Assembly: GCA_035634255.1 (NCBI GenBank) | Contig: DASQDI010000170.1 | Coordinates: 1-52,736, forward strand | Reading direction: 5' to 3' | DNA from: DATLMR01 sp035634255 | Lineage (GTDB): Bacteria > Acidobacteriota > Blastocatellia > UBA7656 | DNA length: 52,736 nucleotides | In this document: piece after piece, positions 43,257-52,479 of the stretch | Layout: each line of letters opens with the position of its first letter | How positions within the stretch are numbered: position 1 is the first letter of the stretch | Notes under the pieces: model-generated | What the model saw: only the letters and a program-made list of their open reading frames with translations | What the model was told of the DNA's origin: nothing | Databases searched by the model: none | Program-made: the position numbers and the translations under genes

Positions 43257-44594
43257 ATGGCTATTGACCTTTGCAACAAGGTTGAGCATATGCGCGTCGC
43301 AGGTGACGAGGCGACGTGGGAACCCGTTTTTGGAAACACGCTTGATAAATTAAGTGTGCCTCTCGACTCGCTCCCTGTTGACAAGCGAGAAGTCATCGAG
43401 CTGGCATACCACACCGCTCTTACTCATCCCAATCCATTGATGCATGTGGTCGGCGACCCGGCGGCCTGGGAGAGCAATTTCGCGCATGCGCTGGATCGTG
43501 TTGCGCTGAGGCTCGACAACCGCTCGAACGAAGAGCTGCGTAAAGAGGCCCTCACAAACCCCGATCCCGTGATGCGCGAGCAGGCGCTTTATGAGTACGC
43601 GGACCGCAATCACGAGGATGCGATAGAGCTGCTGTGCGAGGCAGTGCAGAATGACACCGACAGGCAGGTGCGGTGGGATTCGCTTTGGGCGATAGAGAAG
43701 CTGGGGGGCATTAAGGGCATCCAGGCGTTGAGGAAGTTCCAGAAGGACGCCGACCCGGAGATCGCCGAATGGTCCACGCTCTTCATGAGCGAGCTGCGAT
43801 CCGGGGACCCGAGTTTTGACAGCCGGGGCTATCGTTACACGCCCGGCCGTACGTTCGACGAGACCATATTCCTCCTGATCCACTGCGACCTCTACATCCG
43901 CCTGCACCCGTCGAATCAGCAGTGGGCCAAGCTCTCGCTCGCGCCGCAGGGCCTCGCGAGGGTGTACGGCCAGGCGCATGCCTGCCCGAACGTCGCGACG
44001 CGCGAGCGGCAGCTCGTCATCGCGAAGCAGATCTCCGGCTTGCACGCGGACAACAGCCTGCACATAGACAACTACCTGTTCCGAGGCTTCACCGAGCGCA
44101 CGCACGCCGACCGTGGGAACTTCTACTTCGAGTCGCACGTGAAGCGGCCGTTCTACCTCTCGGGCAAGGCCGACGACCACTCGCAGGGCGTTCAGGACAG
44201 CTTCATCGGCTTCATGCGTGAAGGCTGCTGGCACCTCGACAACAACTTCAAGGTTCACGGCCAGGACGCCATCCGCTACGTGCGCGGGCGGTTCCAGGGC
44301 TGGGGCTACACGAACCTCGAAGGGCTGGCGGGCAAGGGGCTCGACGAGATCCTCAGACCCGGCAACGGAGTCCTCTCGAACCTGCACGACCCGGTCGCCG
44401 GGCCGCTCACGAACGTCTTCATTCACGGCACGTTCAAGGGCAAGCTCAACGACTGGGACGGCGACGGGCTGATCGACCTCAACTCGCGCGACGTGTACTC
44501 GACGGTTGAGGGCGAGCTCGACACCAATCAGGACGGCATCCCGGACGAGCCGGGTCTCTCTTGCTGCAACTACGTGAACCCGCTCGGACTGTAA
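43257..44594 (+). CDS. HEAT-repeat protein with C-terminal calcium-type loops, function unknown
   Basis: A 445-residue protein. The first 180 residues are helical, with a HEAT-like pair at about 95-180 (DPVMREQALYEYADRNHEDA and VRWDSLWAIEKLGGIKGIQA). The middle is rich in Arg, His and aromatic residues (LHADNSLHIDNYLFRGFTER, GFMREGCWHLDNNF). The C-terminus has two DxDxDG-type loops, DWDGDGLID and DTNQDGIPDE, like thrombospondin type 3 or dockerin calcium sites. There is no signal peptide. AGAAGGAGG precedes the ATG. I do not recognise this architecture. Its place next to the regulator suggests a cluster function, perhaps a scaffold. Confidence 0.7.
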   Translation: MAIDLCNKVEHMRVAGDEATWEPVFGNTLDKLSVPLDSLPVDKREVIELAYHTALTHPNPLMHVVGDPAAWESNFAHALDRVALRLDNRSNEELRKEALTNPDPVMREQALYEYADRNHEDAIELLCEAVQNDTDRQVRWDSLWAIEKLGGIKGIQALRKFQKDADPEIAEWSTLFMSELRSGDPSFDSRGYRYTPGRTFDETIFLLIHCDLYIRLHPSNQQWAKLSLAPQGLARVYGQAHACPNVATRERQLVIAKQISGLHADNSLHIDNYLFRGFTERTHADRGNFYFESHVKRPFYLSGKADDHSQGVQDSFIGFMREGCWHLDNNFKVHGQDAIRYVRGRFQGWGYTNLEGLAGKGLDEILRPGNGVLSNLHDPVAGPLTNVFIHGTFKGKLNDWDGDGLIDLNSRDVYSTVEGELDTNQDGIPDEPGLSCCNYVNPLGL

Positions 44595-44623
44595 TCGGAC
44601 TGTAAGTCGATTTGGTGGCCGTT

Positions 44624-45028
44624 ATGTTCACACGAATTGGTAGCGTGCCGATATTCGTAAGCGATCAGGAACGTGCTCTCGCGTTCTACCGCGACAAACT
44701 CGGCTTTGAGGTGGTGTTAGATCAGCAGTACGGTCCGGAGTTCCGCTGGGTGACAGTGGCACGGCAAGAAGGAGAAACCGAGCTTGTCCTGTTCCGCCCT
44801 GTGCCGTCGATTGCTGGAAACCAATTGAAGGAGTTGGAAGGGCGCATAGGGATCTGGACCGGCATCACCTTCCTCACGGCCGACATTAATGCCACGTACC
44901 AGACTCTACGCCAGCGCGGGGTCGAGTTCCAGACGGAGCCGACCCGCCAGGCGTGGGGCGGTACAGAGGCCCTGTTCTCCGATCCTGACGGGAATTACTT
45001 TCACCTCGTTCAGAGACCGGGGAGCTAG
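44624..45028 (+). CDS. Glyoxalase/bleomycin-resistance (VOC) protein, second copy
   Basis: A 134-residue VOC-fold protein with IGSVPIFVSDQERALAFYRD at the N-terminus and FSDPDGNYFHLVQRPGS at the C-terminus. It resembles the 3061-3432 protein in plan, though it is clearly diverged. Upstream start codons at 44612 (TTG) and 44615 (GTG) are in frame; I chose ATG 44624 because the family usually starts there, but no strong ribosome site is present. It may bind or sequester the product. Confidence 0.85.
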   Translation: MFTRIGSVPIFVSDQERALAFYRDKLGFEVVLDQQYGPEFRWVTVARQEGETELVLFRPVPSIAGNQLKELEGRIGIWTGITFLTADINATYQTLRQRGVEFQTEPTRQAWGGTEALFSDPDGNYFHLVQRPGS

Positions 45029-45066
45029 TGAACCCGAGCGGGGCATACAGAAGTCGGACGCCTTTT

Positions 45067-45095
45067 CCGGGGGCGGGCACCATCGCCGCCCCCGG
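45067..45095. terminator. Strong hairpin after the VOC gene
   Basis: A perfect 10-bp stem CCGGGGGCGG (45067-45076) with CCGCCCCCGG (45086-45095) has a 9-nt loop. It is very stable but has no T-tract on either strand, so it may be a factor-dependent terminator or an RNA-stabilising element. It lies about 40 bp after the stop codon of the VOC gene. Confidence 0.4.
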
Positions 45096-45259
45096 ATGAG
45101 GCGGCGGCCCGAAAGCTCGCACGCTCTTGTCCGTGTGCCCTCGATTTAGAAGCTCGCCCCTCCCTGACCACATCAGGCTACCCCGAGGAGCGGGCAAATC
45201 AATAAGTGAAAGTAGAGCTTAAAAGACGGTCGGGCCTCGACCGAAGGGGAGGGACTACC

Positions 45260-46411
45260 GTGGGTGCAACACGCGAATCATTCAACGAGCAGGGCCAGAT
45301 GCCACAAGGCCAAATGCCGCAGGGTCAGACGCCGCAGATGGGCTTCCCGCCCGCGATGGACATGGCGAGGTTGCAGGGGTTCATGAACAGGATCATGAAC
45401 GACCTGAGCGGCGCGGTGGCGAGCATCATGTGCGCCATCGGCGACCGCCTGGGGCTCTTCAAGAGCCTCGCAATCGCCGGCCCGGCCACGAGCGAAGACC
45501 TGGCCGCGCGCGCGGGGATCAAGGAGCGATACGCCAGAGAATGGCTGTACGCGATGACGAGCGCGGGCTACGTGACCTACGACCCCGTGACCAAGCAATT
45601 CACCCTCCCGCAGGAGCACGCGATGGCGCTCGCGTGGGAAGGGGGGCCGATGTTTATGGGCGGAGTCTACCAGCACCTGCCGGGCCTGTTCAGACCCCTC
45701 GACCACGTCATAGAGGCCTTCATAAAAGGCGGGGGCGTTTCGCAGGCGGCCTTCGATGATGACTTTCGCGAAGGGATGGAGCGCATCAGCGCCGGGTGGT
45801 TCGAGAACTTCCTCGTCTCCGAATGGATCTCCGCGCTTCCGGGCGTGAAGGAGAAGCTTGAGCGCGGGGCCCGCGCCGCCGACATCGGGTGCGGGGGGGG
45901 CCGCGCCCTGATCAAGATGGCCCGAGAGTTCCCCGCCTCGACCTTCGTGGGCTACGACATCTTCAAGCCCGCCCTCGACCGCGCGGTCGTAAACGCGCGG
46001 CAGGCCGGGGTCGCCGACCGCGTCAGCTTCGAGCAGGTGGACGCGGCCGAGGGACTGCCGGAGCAGTTCGACCTGATCACGACGTTCGACGTGATTCACG
46101 ACATCGCGAACCCGCTCCAGGTCCTCCGGGAGATCCGCAAGGCTCTGCGGCCCGACGGCACCTTCCTGATGCTTGAGATCAGGTGCTCGGACCGGATCGA
46201 AGAGAACCTCGGGCCGGCGGCGACGATGCTGTACGGGACCAGCGTGTTGTACTGCACCCCCACCTCCATCGCGAATGGGGGCGAAGGGCTGGGGACGATG
46301 GGCATGCCGGAATCGAAGATTCGCGACCTCTGCGCCAAGGCAGGGTTCAGCAATGTTCGGCAACTGCCCATCGAAAACCCCTTCAATTCTGTTTACGAGA
46401 TAAGACCGTGA
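45260..46411 (+). CDS. SAM-dependent methyltransferase with winged-helix N-terminus
   Basis: A 383-residue class I methyltransferase. A short Gln/Met/Pro-rich leader with three imperfect QMPQGQ repeats (residues about 11-30) precedes a dimerisation/winged-helix domain (about 45-120, with GDRLGLFKSLA). The Rossmann domain follows, with SAM motif I ADIGCGGGRAL, LITTFDVIHDIANPL and LRPDGTFLMLEIR. I chose the GTG at 45260 preceded by GGGGAGGG; a GTG 18 codons upstream is also open. This domain plan is shared with O-methyltransferases of natural-product pathways and with Rv2258c-like enzymes. Methylation of the product is plausible. Confidence 0.87.
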   Translation: MGATRESFNEQGQMPQGQMPQGQTPQMGFPPAMDMARLQGFMNRIMNDLSGAVASIMCAIGDRLGLFKSLAIAGPATSEDLAARAGIKERYAREWLYAMTSAGYVTYDPVTKQFTLPQEHAMALAWEGGPMFMGGVYQHLPGLFRPLDHVIEAFIKGGGVSQAAFDDDFREGMERISAGWFENFLVSEWISALPGVKEKLERGARAADIGCGGGRALIKMAREFPASTFVGYDIFKPALDRAVVNARQAGVADRVSFEQVDAAEGLPEQFDLITTFDVIHDIANPLQVLREIRKALRPDGTFLMLEIRCSDRIEENLGPAATMLYGTSVLYCTPTSIANGGEGLGTMGMPESKIRDLCAKAGFSNVRQLPIENPFNSVYEIRP

Positions 46412-46527
46412 CGGTCGCGGCCCGCGCCGCGCTTTCTGGGAGGCGAGCGCTGCGGGGCCGTGATCGTTCGGGGAGGACCCATCGCTCACACGCGCGGTGG
46501 CTTGTTTGAAGAACCGTCGGGCCAGTT

Positions 46528-46544
46528 CCCGGCAGGGTGCCGGG
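46528..46544 (+). terminator. Hairpin after the methyltransferase gene
   Basis: A 7-bp stem CCCGGCA (46528-46534) with TGCCGGG (46538-46544) encloses a 3-nt loop. It has no T-tract, so termination is only possible, not shown. Confidence 0.35.
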
Positions 46545-46591
46545 GCCACAGATTTTGAGCTGGCCTTTGTCCGGATTATGGAGAGTCGATT

Positions 46592-46942
46592 ATGCCAGTC
46601 GAGTTATACGGAGCATTGGAACAGGTATGGAATGAGATGCTCGACATCGTTCTGATGATCTTAATGGTGATGAGCGGGGGGCTGCTCACTCTGTATTTCG
46701 TGGGCAACTGCATCTACTTCATCAGCCGCCGTCAGAGCACTAAGGAGACGGCGCCGCAGCCGCTGCTCGGCACCGAAGTGGTCACCCCATTCCTTGAGCA
46801 CAAGTCGATCATCACGCCGCGCCCCGCGGTGCTCGAAGACCTGCGCGCGGCGAGCAATTCGAAGTCAGATCTCATGATCTGGCAGGAGGCGCTTTTTGCC
46901 GACGCCGACCCGATCCGGGCCGGGATCATAAGGCTTATGTGA
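46592..46942 (+). CDS. Small membrane protein of unknown function
   Basis: A 116-residue protein with one long membrane-spanning stretch (about 15-45, including DIVLMILMVMSGGLLTLYFV), followed by a basic cytoplasmic stretch SRRQSTKE and a soluble tail of about 60 residues. GGAGAG precedes the ATG. It lies 27 nt upstream of the FAD monooxygenase and is probably co-transcribed. I recognise no family. Confidence 0.65.
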   Translation: MPVELYGALEQVWNEMLDIVLMILMVMSGGLLTLYFVGNCIYFISRRQSTKETAPQPLLGTEVVTPFLEHKSIITPRPAVLEDLRAASNSKSDLMIWQEALFADADPIRAGIIRLM

Positions 46943-46969
46943 CCGACACGATTCTCTCGCGAGGTGTTC

Positions 46970-48124
46970 ATGGGGGGCAGAGGCCGTAGAGCCATAATAA
47001 TCGGAGCGGGTCCCGGAGGGTTAACGTCCGCGATAGCGCTCCGCAGGGCGGGCTTCGAGGTTGCCGTTTATGAACGCGCGCAGGAGATGCGCGAGATAGG
47101 GTCGGGGCTGACGCTCTGGCCCAACGCGATGCAGGCCCTTGAAAAGCTGGAGCTGGCGGAGGCGGTGCGGGCGGAGAGCCTGCCCTCAGCCGGCATAGCG
47201 ATGCGCTCGTGGCGCGGGGCCCCTCTGTTCTTTGCGGGATCGGAAAAGACGGCCGACGACCCCGCCCCGGTCTACGGGCTGGCGATCCACCGCGCGGAGC
47301 TACAGCGGATCCTGCTGAACGCGCTCGGGGAAGATGCCGTCAGGCTCGACGCCCGGTGCACGGGCTTCCGCCAGGAGTCGGGGAAGGTGACGGCGCAGTT
47401 CGAGGGCGGGAGGGCCGCGACCGGAGACGTCCTGATCGGGGCCGACGGCATAAGGTCGGTTATAAGGGACCGGCTGTTCGGCGAAAGGCCCCTGCGGTAC
47501 GCGGGCTACACGGTATGGAGGGGCGTCACCCCGTTCCCCCTTAAAGACGGGGTCGGGCTGACCTCCATGGGGCGCGGAGAGCAGTTCGGGCTGTTCCCGA
47601 TGACGCGGGGCCGCGCCTACTGGTTCGCGTCGGCGATTGCGCCCGAGGGCGGGCGGGACTGGCCGGTCGGCCGGAAGCGGGAGCTGCTCGAAAGATTCCG
47701 CGGGTGGCATGCCCCGATTTGCGACGTGATCGAGGCGACCGAAGAGGCGGCCATACTAAGGAGCGATATTTACGATCAGACGCCGGCAAGAGCGTGGAGC
47801 AAAGGGAACGTGACCCTGCTGGGCGACGCCGCGCACCCGACGACTCCGGGGCTCGGACAGGGGGCTTGCCAGGCGATAGAAGACGGGGTCGTGCTGGCGA
47901 ATTGTTTGGTCGAAAAGGGGGACGTGGCCTCCGCCCTGAAGGCGTACGAGGCGCGGAGGATCCCGAGGACCAGCGCCATCACGACGCAGTCGAGGCGAAT
48001 GGGTGAGATGGGCAAGTGGAGGAATCCTTTCGCTTGCTGGTTGCGCAACATGCTCATCAGAAGCATACCGGAGAACCTGATGCTTCAGCAGTTGAGCAGG
48101 GTGTTCAGCTTTGATGGGCATTGA
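46970..48124 (+). CDS. FAD-dependent monooxygenase (PHBH-type)
   Basis: A 384-residue flavoprotein hydroxylase. FAD is bound by IIIGAGPGGLTSAIALRRAG near the N-terminus, the DG motif is VLIGADGIRSVIRDRL, and the GD motif is LLGDAAHPTTPGLGQGACQA. The length suits the p-hydroxybenzoate hydroxylase group (group A), which uses NAD(P)H and oxygen to hydroxylate aromatic or polyketide substrates. I chose the ATG at 46970 (GAGG 5 nt before it) over a GTG two codons earlier. It is a likely tailoring enzyme. Confidence 0.92.
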   Translation: MGGRGRRAIIIGAGPGGLTSAIALRRAGFEVAVYERAQEMREIGSGLTLWPNAMQALEKLELAEAVRAESLPSAGIAMRSWRGAPLFFAGSEKTADDPAPVYGLAIHRAELQRILLNALGEDAVRLDARCTGFRQESGKVTAQFEGGRAATGDVLIGADGIRSVIRDRLFGERPLRYAGYTVWRGVTPFPLKDGVGLTSMGRGEQFGLFPMTRGRAYWFASAIAPEGGRDWPVGRKRELLERFRGWHAPICDVIEATEEAAILRSDIYDQTPARAWSKGNVTLLGDAAHPTTPGLGQGACQAIEDGVVLANCLVEKGDVASALKAYEARRIPRTSAITTQSRRMGEMGKWRNPFACWLRNMLIRSIPENLMLQQLSRVFSFDGH

Positions 48125-48329
48125 TCCGGGACCGGCCCCTCTCGGAGCCGGGACGGGCTATCTGCCGTCGAGCCTGCGGCCGTCAACGTGATCCTGGGGC
48201 ACTGCTCGACCGGCGCTGGTGAATGGTTATTTCACTATTGCAGGGCAGGCTGCATTTTAATATTCGCCTGCGGATTCGAGGAGAGTCGATATCCGTCTGA
48301 ATCCGGCGGGGTAAATAGGAGAACAAACA

Positions 48330-48920
48330 ATGACGATGCTACTGATGATCTTTTTAACGTTGATGCTCAGCTTTCCGGCCGGACAGCAGAACCGGAACCC
48401 GAACACCGAAAGGGGCGACGAGGCGAGCAAGAAGGTGGACGCCAAGCCGAACCAACCCGGCGAGCGCCACAGGCAGCTCGATTACTTCGTCGGGAGCTGG
48501 GATGTCCAGATCAAGTTCAAGATCGGCGGCCAGGAGCGCGAAGGCCGTGCGCTGCTGGAGTCCAGGTGGGTCCTCAACGGTCGCTTCCTGAAGCAGGAGT
48601 ACAAGACCATGACCGGGGGCGTGCCCTTCACGGTCGTCCAGTACGTCGGCTTCGACAACAACAGGAAGAAGACCGTCGAGGTCAAGTTCGACAGCAACGA
48701 CACCGGGGTGCAGGTGACGGAAGGCACGCTCTTCGAGGATGGGAAGATCATCTCCAACTCGGGCGAGCGCGTCGACCCGACCACCGGCAGGAGGCGGGGC
48801 CTCCGCACCGTCACCATAATTTTCGATAAGGATCACTACACGGTCGAATGGTACCAGGTGGGCGACGACGGCAAGGAAGATAAAGTGGTGACGTTGAGCC
48901 ACACAAGAAACGAGACGTAA
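48330..48920 (+). CDS. DUF1579-like secreted protein
   Basis: A 196-residue protein with an N-terminal hydrophobic signal (MTMLLMIFLTLMLSFPAG) and a lipocalin-like DUF1579 pattern: HRQLDYFVGSWDVQIKF, LLESRWVLNGRFLKQEY, VVQYVGFDNNRKKTVEVKF and a terminal EWYQVGDDGKEDKVV. The family is common in Acidobacteria and unassigned. TAGGAGAAC precedes the ATG. It stands alone between the monooxygenase and the ABC pair, and the upstream 48125-48329 shows no gene. Confidence 0.75.
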   Translation: MTMLLMIFLTLMLSFPAGQQNRNPNTERGDEASKKVDAKPNQPGERHRQLDYFVGSWDVQIKFKIGGQEREGRALLESRWVLNGRFLKQEYKTMTGGVPFTVVQYVGFDNNRKKTVEVKFDSNDTGVQVTEGTLFEDGKIISNSGERVDPTTGRRRGLRTVTIIFDKDHYTVEWYQVGDDGKEDKVVTLSHTRNET

Positions 48921-48959
48921 AAGTCCGCCCGAGCGAATACGCCTGACCACTCTTTACAA

Positions 48960-49025
48960 AGGTGCGCGCGAAGCATCTTCAGGGCCGGTTGACGAGGCTC
49001 CGCGCGCAACCTGTAATTTTTTTTT
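48960..49025 (+). terminator. Rho-independent terminator after the DUF1579 gene
   Basis: AGGTGCGCGCG (48960-48970) pairs with CGCGCGCAACCT (49001-49012) with one bulged base. A run of nine T residues (49017-49025) follows four bases later. The 30-nt loop is larger than usual but the T-tract is strong. Confidence 0.6.
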
Positions 49026-49094
49026 GGTACGGCCTTTTGTTAGGTAAAAAGACCGGGGCGCTGTTTGACAACCTGCGGGGAGGAGGGGATCGAA

Positions 49095-49793
49095 ATGGAT
49101 AAGGTTAAGTCACTGATCCGTCTCGATGGAATAAAGAAAGTGTTCCTGACCGACGAAGTGGAAACGCATGCCCTGTCGGGCATCCATCTTAAGATAGACC
49201 AAGGAGAGTACGTGGCGATTGCCGGGCCGTCGGGGTGCGGCAAGTCCACCCTGCTCTCTATCCTGGGGCTGCTGGAGGTGCCGACCGAGGGCCACTACTG
49301 GCTCAACGGGGAGCTTGTGGACCGGCTCTCCCTCGGCGACCGGGCCGACCTGCGGAACCGCGAGGTGGGCTTCATCTTTCAGAGCTTCAATCTCGTGGGG
49401 GAGTTGACCGTAGCCGAGAACGTAGAGCTGCCCCTCATGTATCGCGGGATGAAGTCTTCGGAGCGGAAGGACCGCGTCGGCGAAGCCCTGAGGAAGGTGG
49501 GGATGGATCACAGGGCCTCACACATGCCGACCCAGTTGTCGGGCGGGCAGCAGCAGCGCGTGGCCGTCGCGCGCGCCGTGGTGGGGGCCCCCTCGATCCT
49601 GCTCGCCGACGAGCCGACGGGCAACCTCGATTCCAGAAGCGGGAAGGCCGTGATGGACCTGCTCTCCTCCCTGCACGAGGACGGGGCCACCGTCTGTATC
49701 GTGACGCACGACCCGAGGTACGCCGATTACGCGCCGAGGACGATCCACCTTTTCGATGGACAGGTGCTCGAAGAACGGGTCGCGGCCGCCTGA
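49095..49793 (+). CDS. MacB-like ABC transporter ATP-binding protein
   Basis: A 232-residue ABC ATPase of the LolD/MacB type that energises FtsX-like permeases. Motifs: GPSGCGKST (Walker A), LSGGQQQRVAVARAV (signature), ILLADEPTGNLD (Walker B) and the IVTHDPRYADYAPRTI His switch. I chose the ATG at 49095 (AGGAGGGGATCGAA before it); a longer in-frame start at 49065 is poorly supported. It forms a two-gene unit with the permease at 49857. Such pairs act in tripartite efflux with a periplasmic adaptor, and no adaptor gene is present nearby. Confidence 0.92.
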   Translation: MDKVKSLIRLDGIKKVFLTDEVETHALSGIHLKIDQGEYVAIAGPSGCGKSTLLSILGLLEVPTEGHYWLNGELVDRLSLGDRADLRNREVGFIFQSFNLVGELTVAENVELPLMYRGMKSSERKDRVGEALRKVGMDHRASHMPTQLSGGQQQRVAVARAVVGAPSILLADEPTGNLDSRSGKAVMDLLSSLHEDGATVCIVTHDPRYADYAPRTIHLFDGQVLEERVAAA

Positions 49794-49856
49794 GGGCGAC
49801 CTTCTCAATCGACCGTCGGATGGACGCGCACAATTTCCAGAGAGGAGGATAAGCTA

Positions 49857-52277
49857 ATGGAAAGCTTATTACATGACCTGCGCTTCGGCCTTCGAATGCT
49901 CGCCAGGCGGCCCGGACTCAGCGCGGCCGCCATCGTCGCTCTCGCCCTCGGCATCGGCGCGAACAGCGCCATATTCAGCGTGATCAGCGGGGTACTGCTG
50001 CGGCCGCTCCCGTACGGGGACCCCGACCGGATCGTGATGATCCAGTCGGTTAAGCAGCAGGACACCACAAGCACCGGCCTCGCGTCCTACCCCGACTTCG
50101 ACGACTGGAGGAACCAGAGCCAGTTGTTCGAGCGGATCGCGGCGATGGAGTTCAGGGGGCTGACCCTCACGGGGCAGGGGGAGCCGGAGCGCCTCGAAGG
50201 GGCTTCGGTCTCGGCCGACCTCTTCCCTCTACTCAACGTCGAGGCCACGCTAGGCCGCACGTTCACCCCGGAGGAGGATAAGCCGGGGGTGGCCGTCGTC
50301 GTCCTCGGCTACGGGCTCTGGCAGAGCCACTTCGGGGGCAGGCGCGACATAATCGGGGAGACGATAACGCTCGAAGGCATACCGCGAACGGTGGTCGGGG
50401 TGCTGCCGCAGGACTTCAGATTCCCCATAAGGATCGAAAAGGCTCAGGTGTACACCCCCGTGACGTTTGACGGCCTCAGCCTGAAGAGGCGGGGTAATCG
50501 CTACCTCACCGTGATCGGGCGGCTCAGGCCGGGCGTCTCGCAGACCGAGGCCGAAGCCGAAATGAGGACCATAGCGAGCAGGCTCGAAAGGGAGTACCCG
50601 AACGTCAACACGGGCCGCTCGGCGACTATAGTGCCGATCTATCAGCAGCTCGTCGGGAGCATACGCCCGGCCCTGTTCATCCTGTGGGGGGCCGTCGGCA
50701 TGCTGCTCCTGATCGCGTGCTCGAACGTCGCCCACCTGATGATGGCCGGCACGGCCGCGCGGCTCAAAGAGGTTTCGATAAGGACGGCTCTGGGCGCGAA
50801 GCGCAAGAGGATCGTGCGCCAGCTCCTGACCGAGAGCATGCTGCTCGGGGTGCTCGGCGGGGTGGCGGGGCTGTTGCTCGCGGTGCTCGGGGTTAAGCTC
50901 CTGGTCGCCATCGGCCCCGACAATATTCCCCGCCTGAACGAGATCGGCATCGACGCCTGGGTCTTCGCCTTCACTCTGGCGATCTCCCTGCTCGTGGGGA
51001 TGGGGTTCGGGTTGATACCTTCCCTGCTCGCGACCCGAGGCAGCGTGTATGGCTCCCTGAAGGACGGGGCGCGCGGCTCGTCGAGCGTCTTCGGGCACCG
51101 CCGCTTCAGCAACGTGCTGGTGATATCAGAGATAGCTCTGGCGCTCGTGCTCATCATCGGCGCGGGCCTGCTGATCCGCAGCTTCATCAGGCTCTACCAG
51201 GTGGACCCCGGATTCAACCCGGAGAACGTCCTCACGATGAAGATCATCCTGCCCTATGCCAGGTTCAAGGAGTCGGCCACTCTGGTCCGCAAGGCCATCG
51301 AGAAGGTCGAGTCCCTGCCGGGCGTCGAATCCGCGGGGGCCGTGACGCAGCTCCCCCTGAGCGGCGATAAGCTTGAGACCTCGTTCAACATCGAAGGCCA
51401 GCCGCTCCCCGAGAAGGGCAGCGAGCCGAGGGCGGAGCTGAGGGCCGTCACGCCGAACTATTTCCGGGTCATGCATGTCCCCCTCGTGTCGGGGCGGGTG
51501 TATGACGAGAGGGATACGGAAGAGAGCCCCGGCGTGCTCCTCATCAACGAGGCGATGGCCCGCGCCTACTGGCCCGACGAGAACCCGGTCGGCAAGCGGA
51601 TCAGCCTGAACCTGAAGCTCTACGACAACGAGCCGAACCCCAGAGAGATCGTGGGCGTGGTGGGCAACGTCAGGCACTTCTCATTGATGCAGCAGCCGGT
51701 GCCCGAAATGTACGTGCCGCACCGCCAGCAGAATTGGCCGTTTATGACTCTGGTCGTCCGGTCGAACGGGGAGGCCACTTCGCTAATCCGCCCGGTGCAG
51801 CGCGAGATCCTCGCGGTCAGCGGCGACACCCCCGTCTCCGACGTGCAACTGATGCGGCAGCTCGTATCCTCTTCGGTCGCGAAGCCACGCTTTTACATGA
51901 TACTTCTCGGCATCGCCGCGGTGCTGGCGCTCGCTCTGGCTATCGTCGGCATCTACGGGCTGCTGACTTACTCCGTCGCGCAGAGGAAGCAGGAGTTCGG
52001 CATCCGCATGGCGATAGGGGCGAGCAGGATCGACATCCTCAAGCTGGTGCTTGGTCAGGGGATGAAGCTCGCCTTCTCCGGGGTCGCGATTGGCCTGCTC
52101 GGGGCCTTCGTCGTCACGCGCATCCTGACGAGCCTGCTCTTCGGAGTGAGCGCGACCGACGTGATGACATTCGTGGCGGTCCCTCTGGTCCTGTCGGGCG
52201 TCGCCCTCCTGGCCAGCTACCTGCCCGCCCGCCGCGCGACCAGAGTCGATCCGATGACCTCTCTACGTTGCGAGTGA
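49857..52277 (+). CDS. ADOP-type MacB/FtsX-like permease
   Basis: An 806-residue permease of the acidobacterial duplicated orphan permease (ADOP) group. It begins ESLLHDLRFGLRMLARRPGL and has two repeats, each with a MacB periplasmic core domain (about 55-245 and 460-630) and a set of FtsX-like helices (about 270-440 and 670-795, ending in YLPARRATRVDPMTSLRCE). ADOP proteins normally lack an adjacent ATPase, so the MacB-like ATPase immediately upstream is unusual. AGAGAGGAGG precedes the ATG. Efflux of toxic compounds is likely. Confidence 0.92.
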   Translation: MESLLHDLRFGLRMLARRPGLSAAAIVALALGIGANSAIFSVISGVLLRPLPYGDPDRIVMIQSVKQQDTTSTGLASYPDFDDWRNQSQLFERIAAMEFRGLTLTGQGEPERLEGASVSADLFPLLNVEATLGRTFTPEEDKPGVAVVVLGYGLWQSHFGGRRDIIGETITLEGIPRTVVGVLPQDFRFPIRIEKAQVYTPVTFDGLSLKRRGNRYLTVIGRLRPGVSQTEAEAEMRTIASRLEREYPNVNTGRSATIVPIYQQLVGSIRPALFILWGAVGMLLLIACSNVAHLMMAGTAARLKEVSIRTALGAKRKRIVRQLLTESMLLGVLGGVAGLLLAVLGVKLLVAIGPDNIPRLNEIGIDAWVFAFTLAISLLVGMGFGLIPSLLATRGSVYGSLKDGARGSSSVFGHRRFSNVLVISEIALALVLIIGAGLLIRSFIRLYQVDPGFNPENVLTMKIILPYARFKESATLVRKAIEKVESLPGVESAGAVTQLPLSGDKLETSFNIEGQPLPEKGSEPRAELRAVTPNYFRVMHVPLVSGRVYDERDTEESPGVLLINEAMARAYWPDENPVGKRISLNLKLYDNEPNPREIVGVVGNVRHFSLMQQPVPEMYVPHRQQNWPFMTLVVRSNGEATSLIRPVQREILAVSGDTPVSDVQLMRQLVSSSVAKPRFYMILLGIAAVLALALAIVGIYGLLTYSVAQRKQEFGIRMAIGASRIDILKLVLGQGMKLAFSGVAIGLLGAFVVTRILTSLLFGVSATDVMTFVAVPLVLSGVALLASYLPARRATRVDPMTSLRCE

Positions 52278-52301
52278 CCCGAACAGGAATAACAGACCGA
52301 T

Positions 52302-52329
52302 GTGCCGGGGGCGCGAAAGCTCCCGGCAC
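52302..52329 (+). terminator. Hairpin after the ABC permease gene
   Basis: GTGCCGGG (52302-52309) pairs with CCCGGCAC (52322-52329), with an inner GC pair step and a compact loop. It is followed by GAAATCGG, with no T-tract, so it is a probable but unproven terminator 25 bp after the stop codon. Confidence 0.45.
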
Positions 52330-52479
52330 GAAATCGGCCACTCCGGTTGAGTAGATTCAAGCGAAACCTGTCCGATCTGAAAGACCGCAGGCATGGCGGC
52401 GCCGCATTCGCCGATTACTTCGTGGCTGTCGGCTACTCTCGCCGCTTCCAATAAAAACCATTATTGAAAGGAGAAGATC

